NCBI GenBank assembly: GCA_964017155.1
Contig: OZ024867.1
Coordinates: 6,937,489-7,001,488 of the forward strand
DNA length: 64,000 nucleotides
Origin: Oasisia sp. SBJ-2009
Taxonomy: Eukaryota; Annelida; Polychaeta; Sabellida; Siboglinidae
Direction of reading: 5' to 3'
The stretch's first letter is position 1. Every line of letters begins with the position of its first letter. The notes below the pieces were generated by a model. That model was not told the origin of the DNA and did not search any database. It was given only the letters and a program-made list of their open reading frames with translations. This document shows positions 22,301 through 33,070 of this stretch, one piece after another. Position numbers and translations under genes: made by a program.

Positions 22301-22462
22301 TATTGTGGTGACTTTCAAACGTCTTGGCCTTGGCGCCACTTCGCGGATAAAACCGTTCAAGAAGAAATCATCAAGCAAACTCTACGTAGCCTCGTGTCAA
22401 CAATACTACTTGTCGTCATTCAGAATTATTCATTTGTATCATATACACTATTTGTATCTTAA
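22301..22462 (+). CDS. Candidate short exon conserved in all units (weak)
   Basis: After GTTTGCATGGCAG, 53 codons are open to TAA. The peptide begins YCGDFQTSWPWRHF, continues with an acidic-basic stretch (DKTVQEEIIKQTL) and has a hydrophobic segment VSTILLVVIQ. The same frame is open in U2 (from 35402), U3 (48458) and U4 (61020) with very few substitutions. Conservation here is not clearly higher than in flanking DNA, because the units are young, so it may be a chance frame. A second overlapping frame (61 codons from 22290) is equally open. Confidence 0.2.
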   Translation, partial: YCGDFQTSWPWRHFADKTVQEEIIKQTLRSLVSTILLVVIQNYSFVSYTLFVS

Positions 22463-22639
22463 TTATATTACGTGAATATATCTAGTATGAAAATATACAT
22501 ATGTCATACAAATTAGTATAGGATATATGTATTGTGCTATTTATTTATAGTTAATCGTAAATACCGAAATATTATGACGCGTATCAAGAGACATGTAAAT
22601 GCATATGTCCATATTTTTGCATCTAAGAACGCACCCAGG

Positions 22640-22828
22640 CAAACGCAAGTAACACCCAAACATGCACTTGCACACATGCACGCACGCACGCATGCACAAA
22701 AACACACGCATATACGCGCACATGTACCAAAACAAACACGCATAATCACTTAGACTGCAAGTATATTCAACATATTTTCGTGGTCTAATATGCATACAAA
22801 CCGATACGCGCGCACACACACACGCACG

Positions 22829-22874
<46 letters not shown>

Positions 22875-22990
22875 CACACACACACACATATTACCACAAA
22901 AATATATGGTCAAAAATGAATGTGCATATACACTCACAAGCGCATTCGCACGCACGTGAAAACACGCACACACGCACGCACGCACGCACA
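22640..22990. repeat. CA/CGCA-rich microsatellite region (U1 only)
   Basis: Mixed ACGC and ACAC repeats within a segment of roughly 580 bp (about 22550-23130) absent from U2-U4, where the flanking sequences are joined directly. Confidence 0.85.
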
Positions 22991-23089
22991 CTCATGTGTC
23001 TATTTTCTTGATACAAAGGTTGAATGAGTATATTGTAGTTATTTTTCTTAATGTGTTCCTACCTTTCGTGAGAATCGATCTATATATAT

Positions 23090-23201
23090 CCCCAACTTTC
23101 GTTGGGGCGCTTTTCCTCAAACTACCAGCAGCATGCTACAGAATACATTCATTTATATTACGTAAACACTATTAGTCGACAATAAAATAATAAAAGGAGG
23201 T
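23090..23201. repeat. 5' piece of a second element X copy (U1)
   Basis: Matches 20880-20985 of element X from ACTTTCG to AAAGG. It opens with a perfect hairpin CCCCAAC-TTTC-GTTGGGG (23090-23107). The matching 3' piece lies 2.6 kb away, after the CR1-like LINE. Confidence 0.65.
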
Positions 23202-23803
23202 GTTTTGGTCGCTAGATGGCGTAAGGTGGTACATGGTTATATTTCTCTGCTCGTTCAAATTGTCATTTATAATCCAAATTCGACATTGATGTGTTTGGCA
23301 TTCGTGTCGTATTAAGACCAAAACACTATTTTATTTTGGATTCGCAGAAACGTGTCTAAAATCTACCAGTTACGCTGCTGAAATTGTATATTTGTAACTT
23401 GCCTTTTCATTGTTCGCGTCGGCATAGTCACCATAAAAACGGGTAGTCCTTATAAAGTGTTTACTAACAGGCCCTCTAAGACGTTTCTTTACACCCAGAA
23501 TCGCCCTGGGGGTGAAGACCTCTGAAAGTTTCATTGCACGGACACTAAACGTCTTATTACCTTGCACAGGCTTGCTGAGCGCGAAGAATTAAACTATCTG
23601 TATTTAGCCCTTTTATCTATTTATTTATTTAGCCTTTTAACCGATTTATTTAGTCTTTTAATCGATTTGTATAACGTTTGTGATTACTGTTTTTTTTTTT
23701 AATTTATTAAATTTGTAGTCAATTCATAAATTAGTTTTAATAAAAATATAAATAAATAATAAATAAATTAATATATAAAAAAATAATATAAATAAAGTCT
23801 GAT

Positions 23804-25740
23804 ATGGCTCCGTGCAAACGACAGCTTAACACAAAACGACACTTGGTTTGTAATGACTGCCAGAGCTTGGTCGATTTTGCATTGTCTGGCTGCACAAAAC
23901 ATTGGGCAGAGACCAGAGAAGACGGATCTACTTTCCGGTGTAGGGGATGTTCGAGGGTGGAATGTCTGATGAAGGAAGTGTATAGGCTAACAGCAGTGGT
24001 GAAGGAGATGGAGGAGAAACTCAACACGAAAACAGATAACATAGAAAATGATGACAGGGAAAGAGTTGGGAACACTGTGACACAGAAAGAGCAGATTTGT
24101 GAAACAGAGAAACAGGTCGGGGGGAGAAGGGTCAGAGATACAAGTGGTGAACCGGTAGCTGATAATACTGATGACGAGCAACAACTGAGAGAAGGCAGAG
24201 CTACGCAGACGCAGTAGCTAAGGGGAAAGAAAGGAAAGTTCGAGTGGTCATGGGGGATTCTATTGTCAGGAAGCTGGACAAGATAATAAACAGGGTGGGG
24301 TGACGTGACGGTATGTCTACCAGGGGCAAAGATTGAGGATGTCACAGAAAGAGTAGGACAGGTGATGGGTAACGGCTACGGGGGATCCATTCTTGTGCAT
24401 GTGTCTATTCTTGTCCCAGGTTATGTAATGTTTCGAAAAGACAGAAAAGAGAGAATGGGAGGTGGGGTAATTATGTATATTAAGGAGTCTACACAAGCAT
24501 ATGAATTACAGATGGAGAGATATCAAACTGGAAACCAGTTTTGACTGGAGTTCCACAGGGGTCGGTGTTGGGACCAATACTATTTTTGATATTTATAAAT
24601 GTTTTGGATGATGACTTATCAAGTAAAGTACTTACATTTGCATATGACACAAAAGTGTTTAGAACTCTAAAAACTGATACAGATCAAGAAACTTTACAAG
24701 ATGATCTAACCAAGTTAGTGAAATGGTCTGAAAAATGGCAGATGTTATTTAATTTTGGTAAATGTAAATGCATCCACATTGGACATGGTAATGTGAGAAA
24801 AGGATACTTTACGGGCAATACTATATTACGCACAAGTGTAAAAGAAAAGGACTTGGGAGTTACAGTTAGTGCCGACATGACAGTTTCAGAGCAATGTGGA
24901 CTTGCTGCTGCAAAAGGAAATCAAATTGTAGGATTCATTAGAAGAAACATCACATATATGGATAAGATTTTAATAATACCTATGTACAAGGCAATAGTTA
25001 GGCCACACTTAGATTATAGCATTCAGGCATGGAGGCCATATCAAAAGAAAGACATTGATAAACTTGAAAGAATTCAAAGGAGGGCAACTAAACTCATTCC
25101 AGAACTTAAACATTTATCATATGAAAGACGCCTGTTAGAATGTAGATTGACAACATTAGGAACTAGAAGATTAACAGGAGACCTAATAGAACTTTTTAAG
25201 ATATTGAATGGATATGAAGATATTGATAGCAACATTTTTTTCAAACTAAAAGAAGATAGTGTGACAAGGGGGCATAAGGCAGCGTTAGTCAAGCCATACT
25301 GTAGATTAGATAAAAAAAAAATCTCATTCTCCCAGAGAACAATAACTGATTGGAATAATTTAAGTAATGATTGTGTAAATGCCAGCAGTGTATATATGTT
25401 TAAATATAAAATTGACAATTATCCCGCAAGGGCGGGCTATACCTAGTTTGAACACTTAAATGTTTTAGGAACTATTTTAATACTGATTAAATTATTTATT
25501 CATATATTTATATTTATTTATTCATTAGTATAAAAAATGGTGTTATTGTAGAATATTTTATGTATTTATTTATTTTACTTGTATAAAATATTTTCTTAGA
25601 GACAATTTTATTTTACTTATGTAATTTTTCAAACAACGTATTTTAATTAATAGCATTTTAGTGCATTTTACAATATTGGATATTTGTAATTGTTAAGTGA
25701 ACACTCGGTAAGCCATAGGCTTCCTTGTTCACATGCCGTC
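23804..25740 (+). mobile_element. Internally deleted CR1-like LINE, U1 copy
   Basis: ORF1 starts at the ATG of 23804 (MAPCKRQ) and has a Cys-rich PHD-like finger (CNDCQ, then CRGC), then after a frameshift near 24217 the VVMGDSIVRKLD and VCLPGAKIEDV blocks of the SGNH-hydrolase-like domain of CR1 ORF1. At about 24400 this jumps to a sliver of endonuclease (GYVMFRKDRKERMGGGV), and at about 24540 to the RT from LTGVPQGSVLGPILF. The RT C-terminal part is open to 25446 (301 codons). The catalytic FADD motif reads FAYD (about 24640), an inactivating change. The two junctions remove most of the esterase and endonuclease domains and the RT N-terminus. Nothing here can be autonomous. Confidence 0.85.
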
Positions 25741-25762
25741 TGGAGCTTGGTTCTGGACGGCA
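25697..25762 (+). other. Twin stem-loops at the CR1-like 3' end (U1)
   Basis: First stem: GTGAAC (25697) with GTTCAC (25727), enclosing AAGCC-ATA-GGCTT. Second stem: TGCCGTC (25734) with GACGGCA (25756). The structures recur in U2-U4 with small changes. Terminal 3' stem-loops are common in LINEs and can be recognised by the reverse transcriptase; that role is inference. Confidence 0.5.
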
Positions 25763-25774
25763 ACTTGTTAAACC

Positions 25775-26060
25775 TTGTTAAACCTCCCCACAAACAATAA
25801 CCCCCAAACAGCCCTAAAAACCTGCATACACCGACTCTGGCTACAGTAAACAGGAAAATGCCAGGAGACAATACCTCGAGTACATTAGCAGGGAAAAGCG
25901 CCTATATGAGATACCGCTACACGTACTACAAAAATGAATGCAGAAAACATAAAGACATTCGAAATGGTGGTATAGAGGGGAGGAGTGCTGCAGGAGAAAC
26001 GTATTTCTTTGTGTTGGGAAACAACGCCTTGTGTGCCTCTTGGGAGGGGCCCAACCCCCA
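25775..26060. repeat. 3' piece of the second element X copy (U1)
   Basis: Matches 21020-21265 of element X in the same orientation (shared TACCGCTA, ACGTACTACAAAAA and GGGAAACAA blocks). It begins right after the CR1-like 3' end, so the LINE-containing segment 23202-25774 appears to interrupt X. Confidence 0.65.
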
Positions 26061-26115
26061 CCCCAGGGACCTGCCATTGCATCGAACAATGAAAGCGAAA
26101 CCGAGAGCAGCATAA

Positions 26116-27290
26116 CCGATAAGCAAGGAATTCGACATAGTGGGTAGCTGAAGTTAGGCCGTCCAAAAGTTAATTATGGTAACATAACACAACATCGGTA
26201 CAAAGCAATCGGCTACACCATGTAATCGCCAACGAGTGTGGCAGTGTAAACGGGTATATGCCGGTGTGAAGCATAGGTAAAGTAACGTTTATATGCGTTG
26301 TTGGACTTCCACCTGACCATATGCTGATTGTGTGTCTCCAACATACACAATTCAGCCGCCATGGTAGAAGTTCCGATGCGAAAAGTGTGGGATTTATATT
26401 TACTGGGGACCAGTCCCGCCCACCGGAGTGCGTCATTCAAAAAAGAGCTGTGGAAAACAGGGAACGTAGTAACTAGGGTATTGTAACCGTGCCAAATCTC
26501 CGGGAATCTACCAATAAACCTCCGGCAACAGAAGACTGCGGCATCTGTGTACAGTTTAATCGAATCAGATGAGATCCAGTTACAGTCTATTATATGATCA
26601 TCGTGACCCCGTTGAACGAAGAAACAACACAATGTCAAGCCACGAGGTCAGCACGAGATTCCGCAGAGTAACGGAGAGACACTTACTTTTAGCAGCAATG
26701 GACGCAAGGAACTTCAGGACTTAATCGAGAAACAGGCGAGCCTCCAAAGTAACCGTATCCAGTTCAATCCCATGGATCACTATGCGTGTAGATGGAAGGT
26801 GTGGCTTCTCGAGTTTAATAGGGATAGAAAGCTCATTCGCAAATGTAACAACTTGATTGTGATCCTGAAGGCAGCGAGCCGAATGGGGAGGGCTGATGAG
26901 GAAAATCGTCAAATCTATGCGATTCGGCGCGGAACCCTCAAGCTTCTAACACCAAGTGCAGTGCACAATTCAACCGTTCAACACACCCCACAGACATACG
27001 ACGATCGTAGCAGAAGTTTTCAAGGAAAACCCAAACACACGGTAGCAAGACGGGTGGATAGGAATTATTCGGAAGGCATCCTCGATATCAGTTTTACCTT
27101 CCAACGGACCTCGAGCAAACTGACTGAGCAAATGGACGACATGATCGACGAAGTCTTTCGGAATAGATTCATTGAACGAAGTGAAGAAAACAGATGCAGC
27201 TGACATTCGCAAAAAGAGACCTTTTTTATCAGACAAATAAGGCAACATGTGGGCCTCCGTAAAGTATGCAATACGGACAGTATACATGTG
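26116..27290 (-). mobile_element. DIRS-type retroelement remnant (RT, RNase H, tyrosine recombinase), U1
   Basis: Minus-strand order from 27172: RT fingers/palm with DIEDAFRIIPIHP (about 27060), then LTIFLISPPHS (about 26905) where relatives have YLDDFLIS, then the thumb SIPIKLEKPHLPST and GIELDT (about 26830-26760). An RNase H scrap (IKLYTDAA, about 26555) is fused by deletion to the C-terminus of a tyrosine recombinase: FLNDALRWAGLVPSKY, HTFRIGTSTMAAE and WKSNNAYKRYF (about 26450-26290), holding the His-x-x-Arg and a candidate Tyr nucleophile. Gag and the RT N-terminus are missing: compared with U2, about 1.27 kb is deleted at 27175. DIRS elements copy by reverse transcription and integrate with this recombinase; this copy is dead. 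Confidence 0.8.
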
Positions 27291-27461
27291 GTTATATGGA
27301 CCAACTCAACCAGTAAGGAACACAGCACAGGACGGAAAGAGAATGTTGTGACAGAATATATAAACAGAGGCCGAATGAGAAGATCAAATAACAAAGGTAA
27401 CAGGAATGTAAAGCACATCCATAAAAGTGGTGCCGCAGCATCAGAGCAGTGTCACCCATTG

Positions 27462-27800
<339 letters not shown>

Positions 27801-29577
27801 TGGCACCAGCATATTATCACAGGACCACAACAAAGTAGAAAGACAGCACACCCACCAAAGAGGTCAGAGTTTTAATACAACTACCCCGGTCTCAACACAC
27901 CCCCAATGGGGGTAACCTATAGATACACATCATCACAATATCCCCACTATGTAGGGTAAAGTACTCCTCGGGAAATACAACATCCCCATGATATGGGGTA
28001 ACTACACTGGTACAGTGGAGTACAGCACACTAATTTACGTGGGACCCAGGCCATAGGCATCAAAGCAACTACTCAATAGCAACGGACACCCACCGATGGA
28101 TGCACAGGGCACCAAAGCAACGTCTTGGCATATATACCTAAACCACCGAAACGCTGCATAATACTACTATAATACCCATGATTCTATGACTACACAAAGA
28201 TACGTAACTCCTCGCAAATTTTTCGTAAATAACGTGACATTACGTAATGTGGCGCCTTCTATTTTTAGCGGGTACTATGTGTAAAGCTGTTGACACGATA
28301 GCAAAGGTTCAAATGACAGAGACTGCACCAGCGGTCATATATTCCCCCTCTCCCCCTAACTAGTCCCACTCGCCGTGAAGATCAAGTTTTTTTAAGCTAG
28401 TCTATTATTTAAATTGAGTTTAATTCCACAGTGCATTCATGGGCATATTCCGTAAATAATGCGAGCGTGCTGCCCCTTATTATTAAAGATGTGATAATGT
28501 TGTCAACTTCTTGCTCGAAGTGATGTTCAATAACTCCCGTACCTGCTCATCTTTTTACAGTTATTTGTTCTTCTTTTAGTAATTAAATTTGGCCTTTGCT
28601 ACAGTATTATTAGCTCTCCGCATTAAGATGGTTCACAAGAATACACATGTTTGTTTAATTTTTTATTTAATTGCTGCAGTTATTCTATAACACTATTATT
28701 TTATTCACTGGTGATGTAACTGTACTAGTATTGTAGCCTGCTGCGCTTTGCTCGGTTTATGCAGCAACGAATTGCAAGAAAACATATGTGTGTGGAAATT
28801 GCAATGCCTTCTAATTGCACACATATAGTAAAGACAAATTGTATACATGACAAGGGGCATTGCCATTGGCCAAGATAGTAAAAGTAAATCCCCATACAAA
28901 CATGTATGCATTGTATAACTAAGGCAAACATGGTTATTAAGAAGTATAGAATATTTATTCACAGAATGATAACAAACAAAGGCCAAGAACGTCCCAATTA
29001 ATAAAGTGTGCAATTCAAAAAGGGAACTGATCGCTACAGTTAAGATAAAACGGTAAATAGTGTTTAAACTAACAAAAACGTTCCAGTGGCTGTACACAAC
29101 CCAAACAAAAGGGCAACTAATGGATACAGCCCAATTTCAATGTTCCTATTAAAAACGGTGACTGCGACTCAGAATGTTTGTTATGGATAAACACACACCA
29201 TTATTATGCCACAACCAAACGTCATGTTTTAATAATAGTATCACCATAAACAGCATCTTGTGTACATTCATTGGTCTGAATTAAACATGGACTACTAACA
29301 TAACACTCAAAACTCATGAATAACATTCAGGTGTAGATCATACCATATACAGAACGTTTGAAAAAGCATGCCTTGATTTGATTTAAAAAGTCAAAATATG
29401 CAATTTGTTTAGATCTACCTGGTTCATGTAATTGTCAAGAATATATGCAGAAACTAACAAAATTAATGTACTGCCATTATTACCTTTGCTTTTAATATTG
29501 GATAGCCAATCTATTTAATACTGTTTTTTTGGAAATGTTTATTATGTTCTGGATGTATCTTTTCTGCTGTGATATTT
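27801..29577. other. Unassigned unit DNA (U1)
   Basis: Contains small CCCC/GGGG imperfect hairpins at about 27900-28010. A minus-strand frame of 130 codons (29097-28705) is hydrophobic, but U2 carries frame-breaking indels and U3 a shorter frame; no family is recognised. Confidence 0.4.
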
Positions 29578-29735
29578 TCATGATAATGTATGTAGTTTTA
29601 ACCATGTGTTTATTATGCGTAGTTCTTTTTTAATCAAATATTCTACATTCACTGCGTTTGTGTCATCTGTGAAGGTTGTACTTGTACTAGTATCATCAAG
29701 TATCATCATGAAGGCCTTTTTTTCTTCAAAACACA
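29578..29735 (-). pseudogene. LINE RT active-site fragment (U1)
   Basis: The minus strand reads TFTDDTNAVNVEYLIKKEL and then NTWLKLHTLS, i.e. the F/Y-x-DD active site and the following helix of a LINE RT. It matches the decayed plus-strand copy at about 17590-17700. The same fragment is at 43059-43210 (U2) and 55032-55190 (U3). Confidence 0.6.
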
Positions 29736-30008
29736 CACACACGTTCCTAGACACAACTTTCGCCATACACAGGCGCACTTTTTCATATCGACACCGCGAT
29801 TGCAATATGGTTAGTTAGCACTGGCAGTAAGCACGCCTTTGCTTTACTCCAAAAACGCAACGGTTATACTCGTTTAAATAAGAAATGTCATGAATCTAAA
29901 CGTGTTGTATAATTTGAATTGCTTTATACATTATCATATCCGCGTGAAGTGAACCTGTCTTTGTAATTGCAGATAACGCCTAATAATCCTTAGTGATCCT
30001 TTCCCTAA

Positions 30009-30194
30009 TCCACGCGTCATCCATGTAATCTCATCCCTTCCACCCTTGTAGTATACATACTAGTTTTCTACACTCTTTCCATCCTTCTCTTCAGCGTTCT
30101 TCATAACGACATTCTCCTCGTCTCCATCCTGGGCCTCTCCTGTCTGTGTGTATGGATTGCAGCAGTCGTCTTCGACAAAGCAGTTTCAAAATAA
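30009..30194 (+). CDS. Short hydrophobic open frame, candidate terminal exon (U1)
   Basis: The frame is open from 30009 (after an in-frame TAA) to TAA at 30192-30194. The peptide is strongly hydrophobic: VVYILVFYTLSILLFSVL, then ILLVSILGLSCLCVW, then AAVVFDKAVSK at the end, compatible with two membrane segments. The last 35 codons align without gaps to the diverged copy at 19349-19453, keeping reading frame and stop position. It is almost identical in U3 (55463-55648) and missing from U2 by a deletion joined at about 43575. No ATG opens it, so if real it is an internal or terminal exon. Upstream TTGTAATTGCAG (about 29972) is a possible acceptor, though stops follow it. Function unknown. Confidence 0.3.
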   Translation, partial: STRHPCNLIPSTLVVYILVFYTLSILLFSVLHNDILLVSILGLSCLCVWIAAVVFDKAVSK

Positions 30195-30522
30195 CGTGTA
30201 TAAATGGTGATCTTTGTGGCAGGCTCAAACCTCAGTGCAACAGACGATTTCATTGCCTTAGTTTACCATTGAATCACATCACACAAGTACAGCAGGTAAA
30301 ACTGATATAATAGGAGGTCATCCAGGTCCCCCCGTAACACGTGACCTTTTGTCAACTTAGTTAGTATTTGTCATAGATGAATACTCAATTACATGACGTA
30401 AACATAAAATTCATTTTGTTAGGTGATCAAAGCTGATAAGAAATATACAAATTTGTTGCGCATCACTGTGGATAGTTTTATTTTGCATGAAAATAATGAA
30501 AACATGTTTTTATTTGTTTCAG

Positions 30523-30534
30523 ATTCCATGTATG
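30523..30534 (+). other. 12-nt putative micro-exon, hypervariable between units (U1)
   Basis: ATTCCATGTATG lies between a textbook acceptor (polypyrimidine TGTTTTTATTTGTTTCAG) and donor (GTAAGTG). The 12-nt length and both flanks are conserved in U2 and U3 but the core differs. No frame contains a stop codon. In phase 0 it would encode Ile-Pro-Cys-Met. Splicing itself is inference. Confidence 0.4.
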
Positions 30535-30769
30535 GTAAGTGTTCAACTCATTGTATTACGTGGCATTGGTAGTTCAACACAGATAACATTTAAACCAATT
30601 AGTTAATACTAACTTTAAACATCTAAACTACTGCCTGGAGATAATGATGTCATTAATGCATGACGACATGTAGGCTGCGTCGTAAAGTAAGTTCATACGT
30701 ACGGACGTTCGTATCTCAATATGGAAGCACGCATACATACATTCACACAAATACATACTCTCTGTCTCA

Positions 30770-31350
30770 TTCTCTCTGTCTCTATATATATATGTCTCTC
30801 CGTCTCTCTATCACTCCGTCTCTCCGTCTCTCCGTCTCTCCGTCTCTCCGTCTCTCCGTCTCTCCGTATCTCCGCCTCTCCGCCTGTCCGCCTCTCCGCC
30901 TGTCCGCCTCTCCGCCTCTCAGCCTCTCCGCCTCTCCGCCTCTCCGCCTCTCCGTCTCTCCGCCTATGCCTATGCCTCTGCCTCTGCCTCTGCCTCTGCC
31001 TCTGCCTCTGCCTCTGCCTCTGCCTCTGCCTCTGCCTCTGCCTCTGCCTCTGCCTCTGCCTCTGCCTCTGCCTCTGCCTCTGCCTCTGCCTCTGCCTCTG
31101 CCTCTGCCTCTGCCTCTGCCTCTGCCTCTGCCTCTGCCTCTGCCTCTGCCTCTGCCTCTGCCTCTGCCTCTGCCTCTGCCTCTGCCTCTGCCTCTGCCTC
31201 TGCCTCTGCCTCTGCCTCTGCCTCTGCCTCTGCCTCTGCCTCTGCCTCTGCCTCTGCCTCTGCCTCTGCCTCTGCCTCTGCCTCTGCCTCTGCCTCTGCC
31301 TCTGCCTCTGCCTCTGCCTCTGCCTCTGCCTCTGCCTCTGTCTCGCTGTC

Positions 31351-31434
<84 letters not shown>

Positions 31435-31444
31435 TATATTTGTT

Positions 31445-31505
<61 letters not shown>
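30770..31505. repeat. Compound satellite of U1: (TCTCCGTC)n, (TGCCTC)n, (TC)n, (TA)n, (GA)n
   Basis: Octamer TCTCCGTC/TCTCCGCC (30803-30963), hexamer TGCCTC (30964-31340), TC (about 31347-31400), TA (31401-31431 and 31445-31462) and GA (31463-31503). The TC-TA ... TA-GA arrangement is an inverted repeat that could fold as a long hairpin. Confidence 0.95.
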
Positions 31506-31507
<2 letters not shown>

Positions 31508-31684
31508 GTAGAGTGTGGGTATGTGAATGTATGTTAATTTTGACTGAATATGTTTGACGTATATCAATAACATAAATCAGTGTTATGTTAAGGCATTTGT
31601 TTACGTGTGGTCCGCTTTCGTACATCCTTGACACGCATGCTGCGACCAAACACCACTTAGTGTTTATATTTAACACATTTCATG

Positions 31685-31685
<1 letters not shown>

Positions 31686-31754
<69 letters not shown>
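31686..31754. repeat. (TA)n microsatellite (U1)
   Basis: Perfect TA run between CATGT and CAGATTCG. Same position at 56833-56896 in U3; absent in U2. Confidence 0.95.
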
Positions 31755-31756
<2 letters not shown>

Positions 31757-31757
<1 letters not shown>

Positions 31758-31902
31758 TTCGTTCGTTCGTTCGTTCGTTCGTTCGTTCGTTCGTTCGTTC
31801 GTTCGTTCGTTCGTTCGTTCGTTCGTTCGTTCGTTCGTTCGTTCGTTCGTTCGTTCGTTCGTTCGTTCGTTCGTTCGTTCGTTCGTTCGTTCGTTCGTTC
31901 GT
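31757..31902. repeat. (TTCG)n array (U1)
   Basis: About 36 uninterrupted TTCG units. It is followed by GGCGT...ACGCC, a small inverted repeat around AAATAAATAA present in all units. Confidence 0.95.
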
Positions 31903-33043
31903 TTGGCGTCCTAGCTAAATAAATAAACGCCATTTATGAATTCCAAATTTCGCATAGCAGCCTATACACTTTGAAGGCGGTCGGTTTATATTTGATTGAT
32001 TTTGTACCGTCATTCAGTTTCAGTTTTGCATTTTCGTCACTCGATCTTAATTCAGATCAGAACTTTGGTTGTACTTTGGAGGCAGTCGCCATCATGGTCA
32101 TGTTGGCGGGACGCTGGCACATGTGCCTCTGAACTTGATATTGGATTGTCTCCCCCGCAGAATTAAGTAAATGACAGATTAATGTCGCTGAATTCAAGGC
32201 AGAATTTCATGTAAATCTTGTTGATAGTGACTGTCAGTGCGAAGCTTTCTCTTCCCTTGATTTGATCATTCGTTCCACGTATGTCATTTCTGTTTTCTGA
32301 TCTCCTCAAAGATTCCGCTACCAACATCTTCCATAACTTGGCTATTGCCTTCCTCGTGCAGTAGTACGTTATTTTAGAGATACATGATTTGCAAACGCTC
32401 GGTCTCTTGTATACGCTCGGTATCACCAGCGTATAAACTTCATTACAAATATAGGAAAAATTGCTTCATTTCTAATTTATCATTGTCACGTACCTGAGGT
32501 AATACCAGCTAAGCGTGTCGAAAAAGTCCACTAATATTCTACACTCTGACCACAATCTTTTCGTCTATGTCATTCGCTTGGTATCGTCAAAAACTACCCC
32601 ACGTCAAAATATGATTCTATCATATTTTACTACAGGCTTTAATTTTAGTGTAGGCCAATTTAGTCTATACAGGTTTTATCTAAACGGAAGAATGAACACA
32701 TGGATACAATTAATATTTTTGTACTTTATTATTTACCCTTGCATACGCTTTGTTGAAAATGTGCCTTCGATAGCTGTCGGCGAAACTACCCCACCACATA
32801 CACTGTACCTACTGCGCGTCCATTCAACAAAAAGCTGATATATTTCGAAGATTATATGTCGAAATATACATCGTTAAATGGATAAACCCACCCTGGTTAA
32901 TGCATAATTCGTGTTAGTAGGCATGTGCCTCGTTGATAGGTAACACCACTACAATGCCGTGCTGCATGTTTTTGTAATATTAATATACTTATATTTCAAA
33001 AACTTGTTGTCGACGTTTCGTGATAACTGACCATATACGTATA
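31903..33043. other. Unit junction and leading segment (U1/U2)
   Basis: No gene recognised. Conserved at 45621-46760 and 58185-59317. Short minus-strand (32426-32163) and plus-strand (32515-32838) frames are conserved simply because the whole unit is. Confidence 0.4.
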
Positions 33044-33070
33044 TGTATATATATATATATATATTTACTA

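Noticed and set aside
23194..23325. Inverted pair GTGTTTTGGTC / GACCAAAACAC as a MITE
   Set aside because: Only 11 bp in U1 and imperfect in U2-U4, with no target duplication visible; too weak to call.
28705..29097. Minus-strand 130-codon hydrophobic frame in U1
   Set aside because: The U2 copy carries frame-breaking indels and the U3 copy is shorter at its N-terminus; no family motif. Treated as a chance frame in AT-rich DNA.
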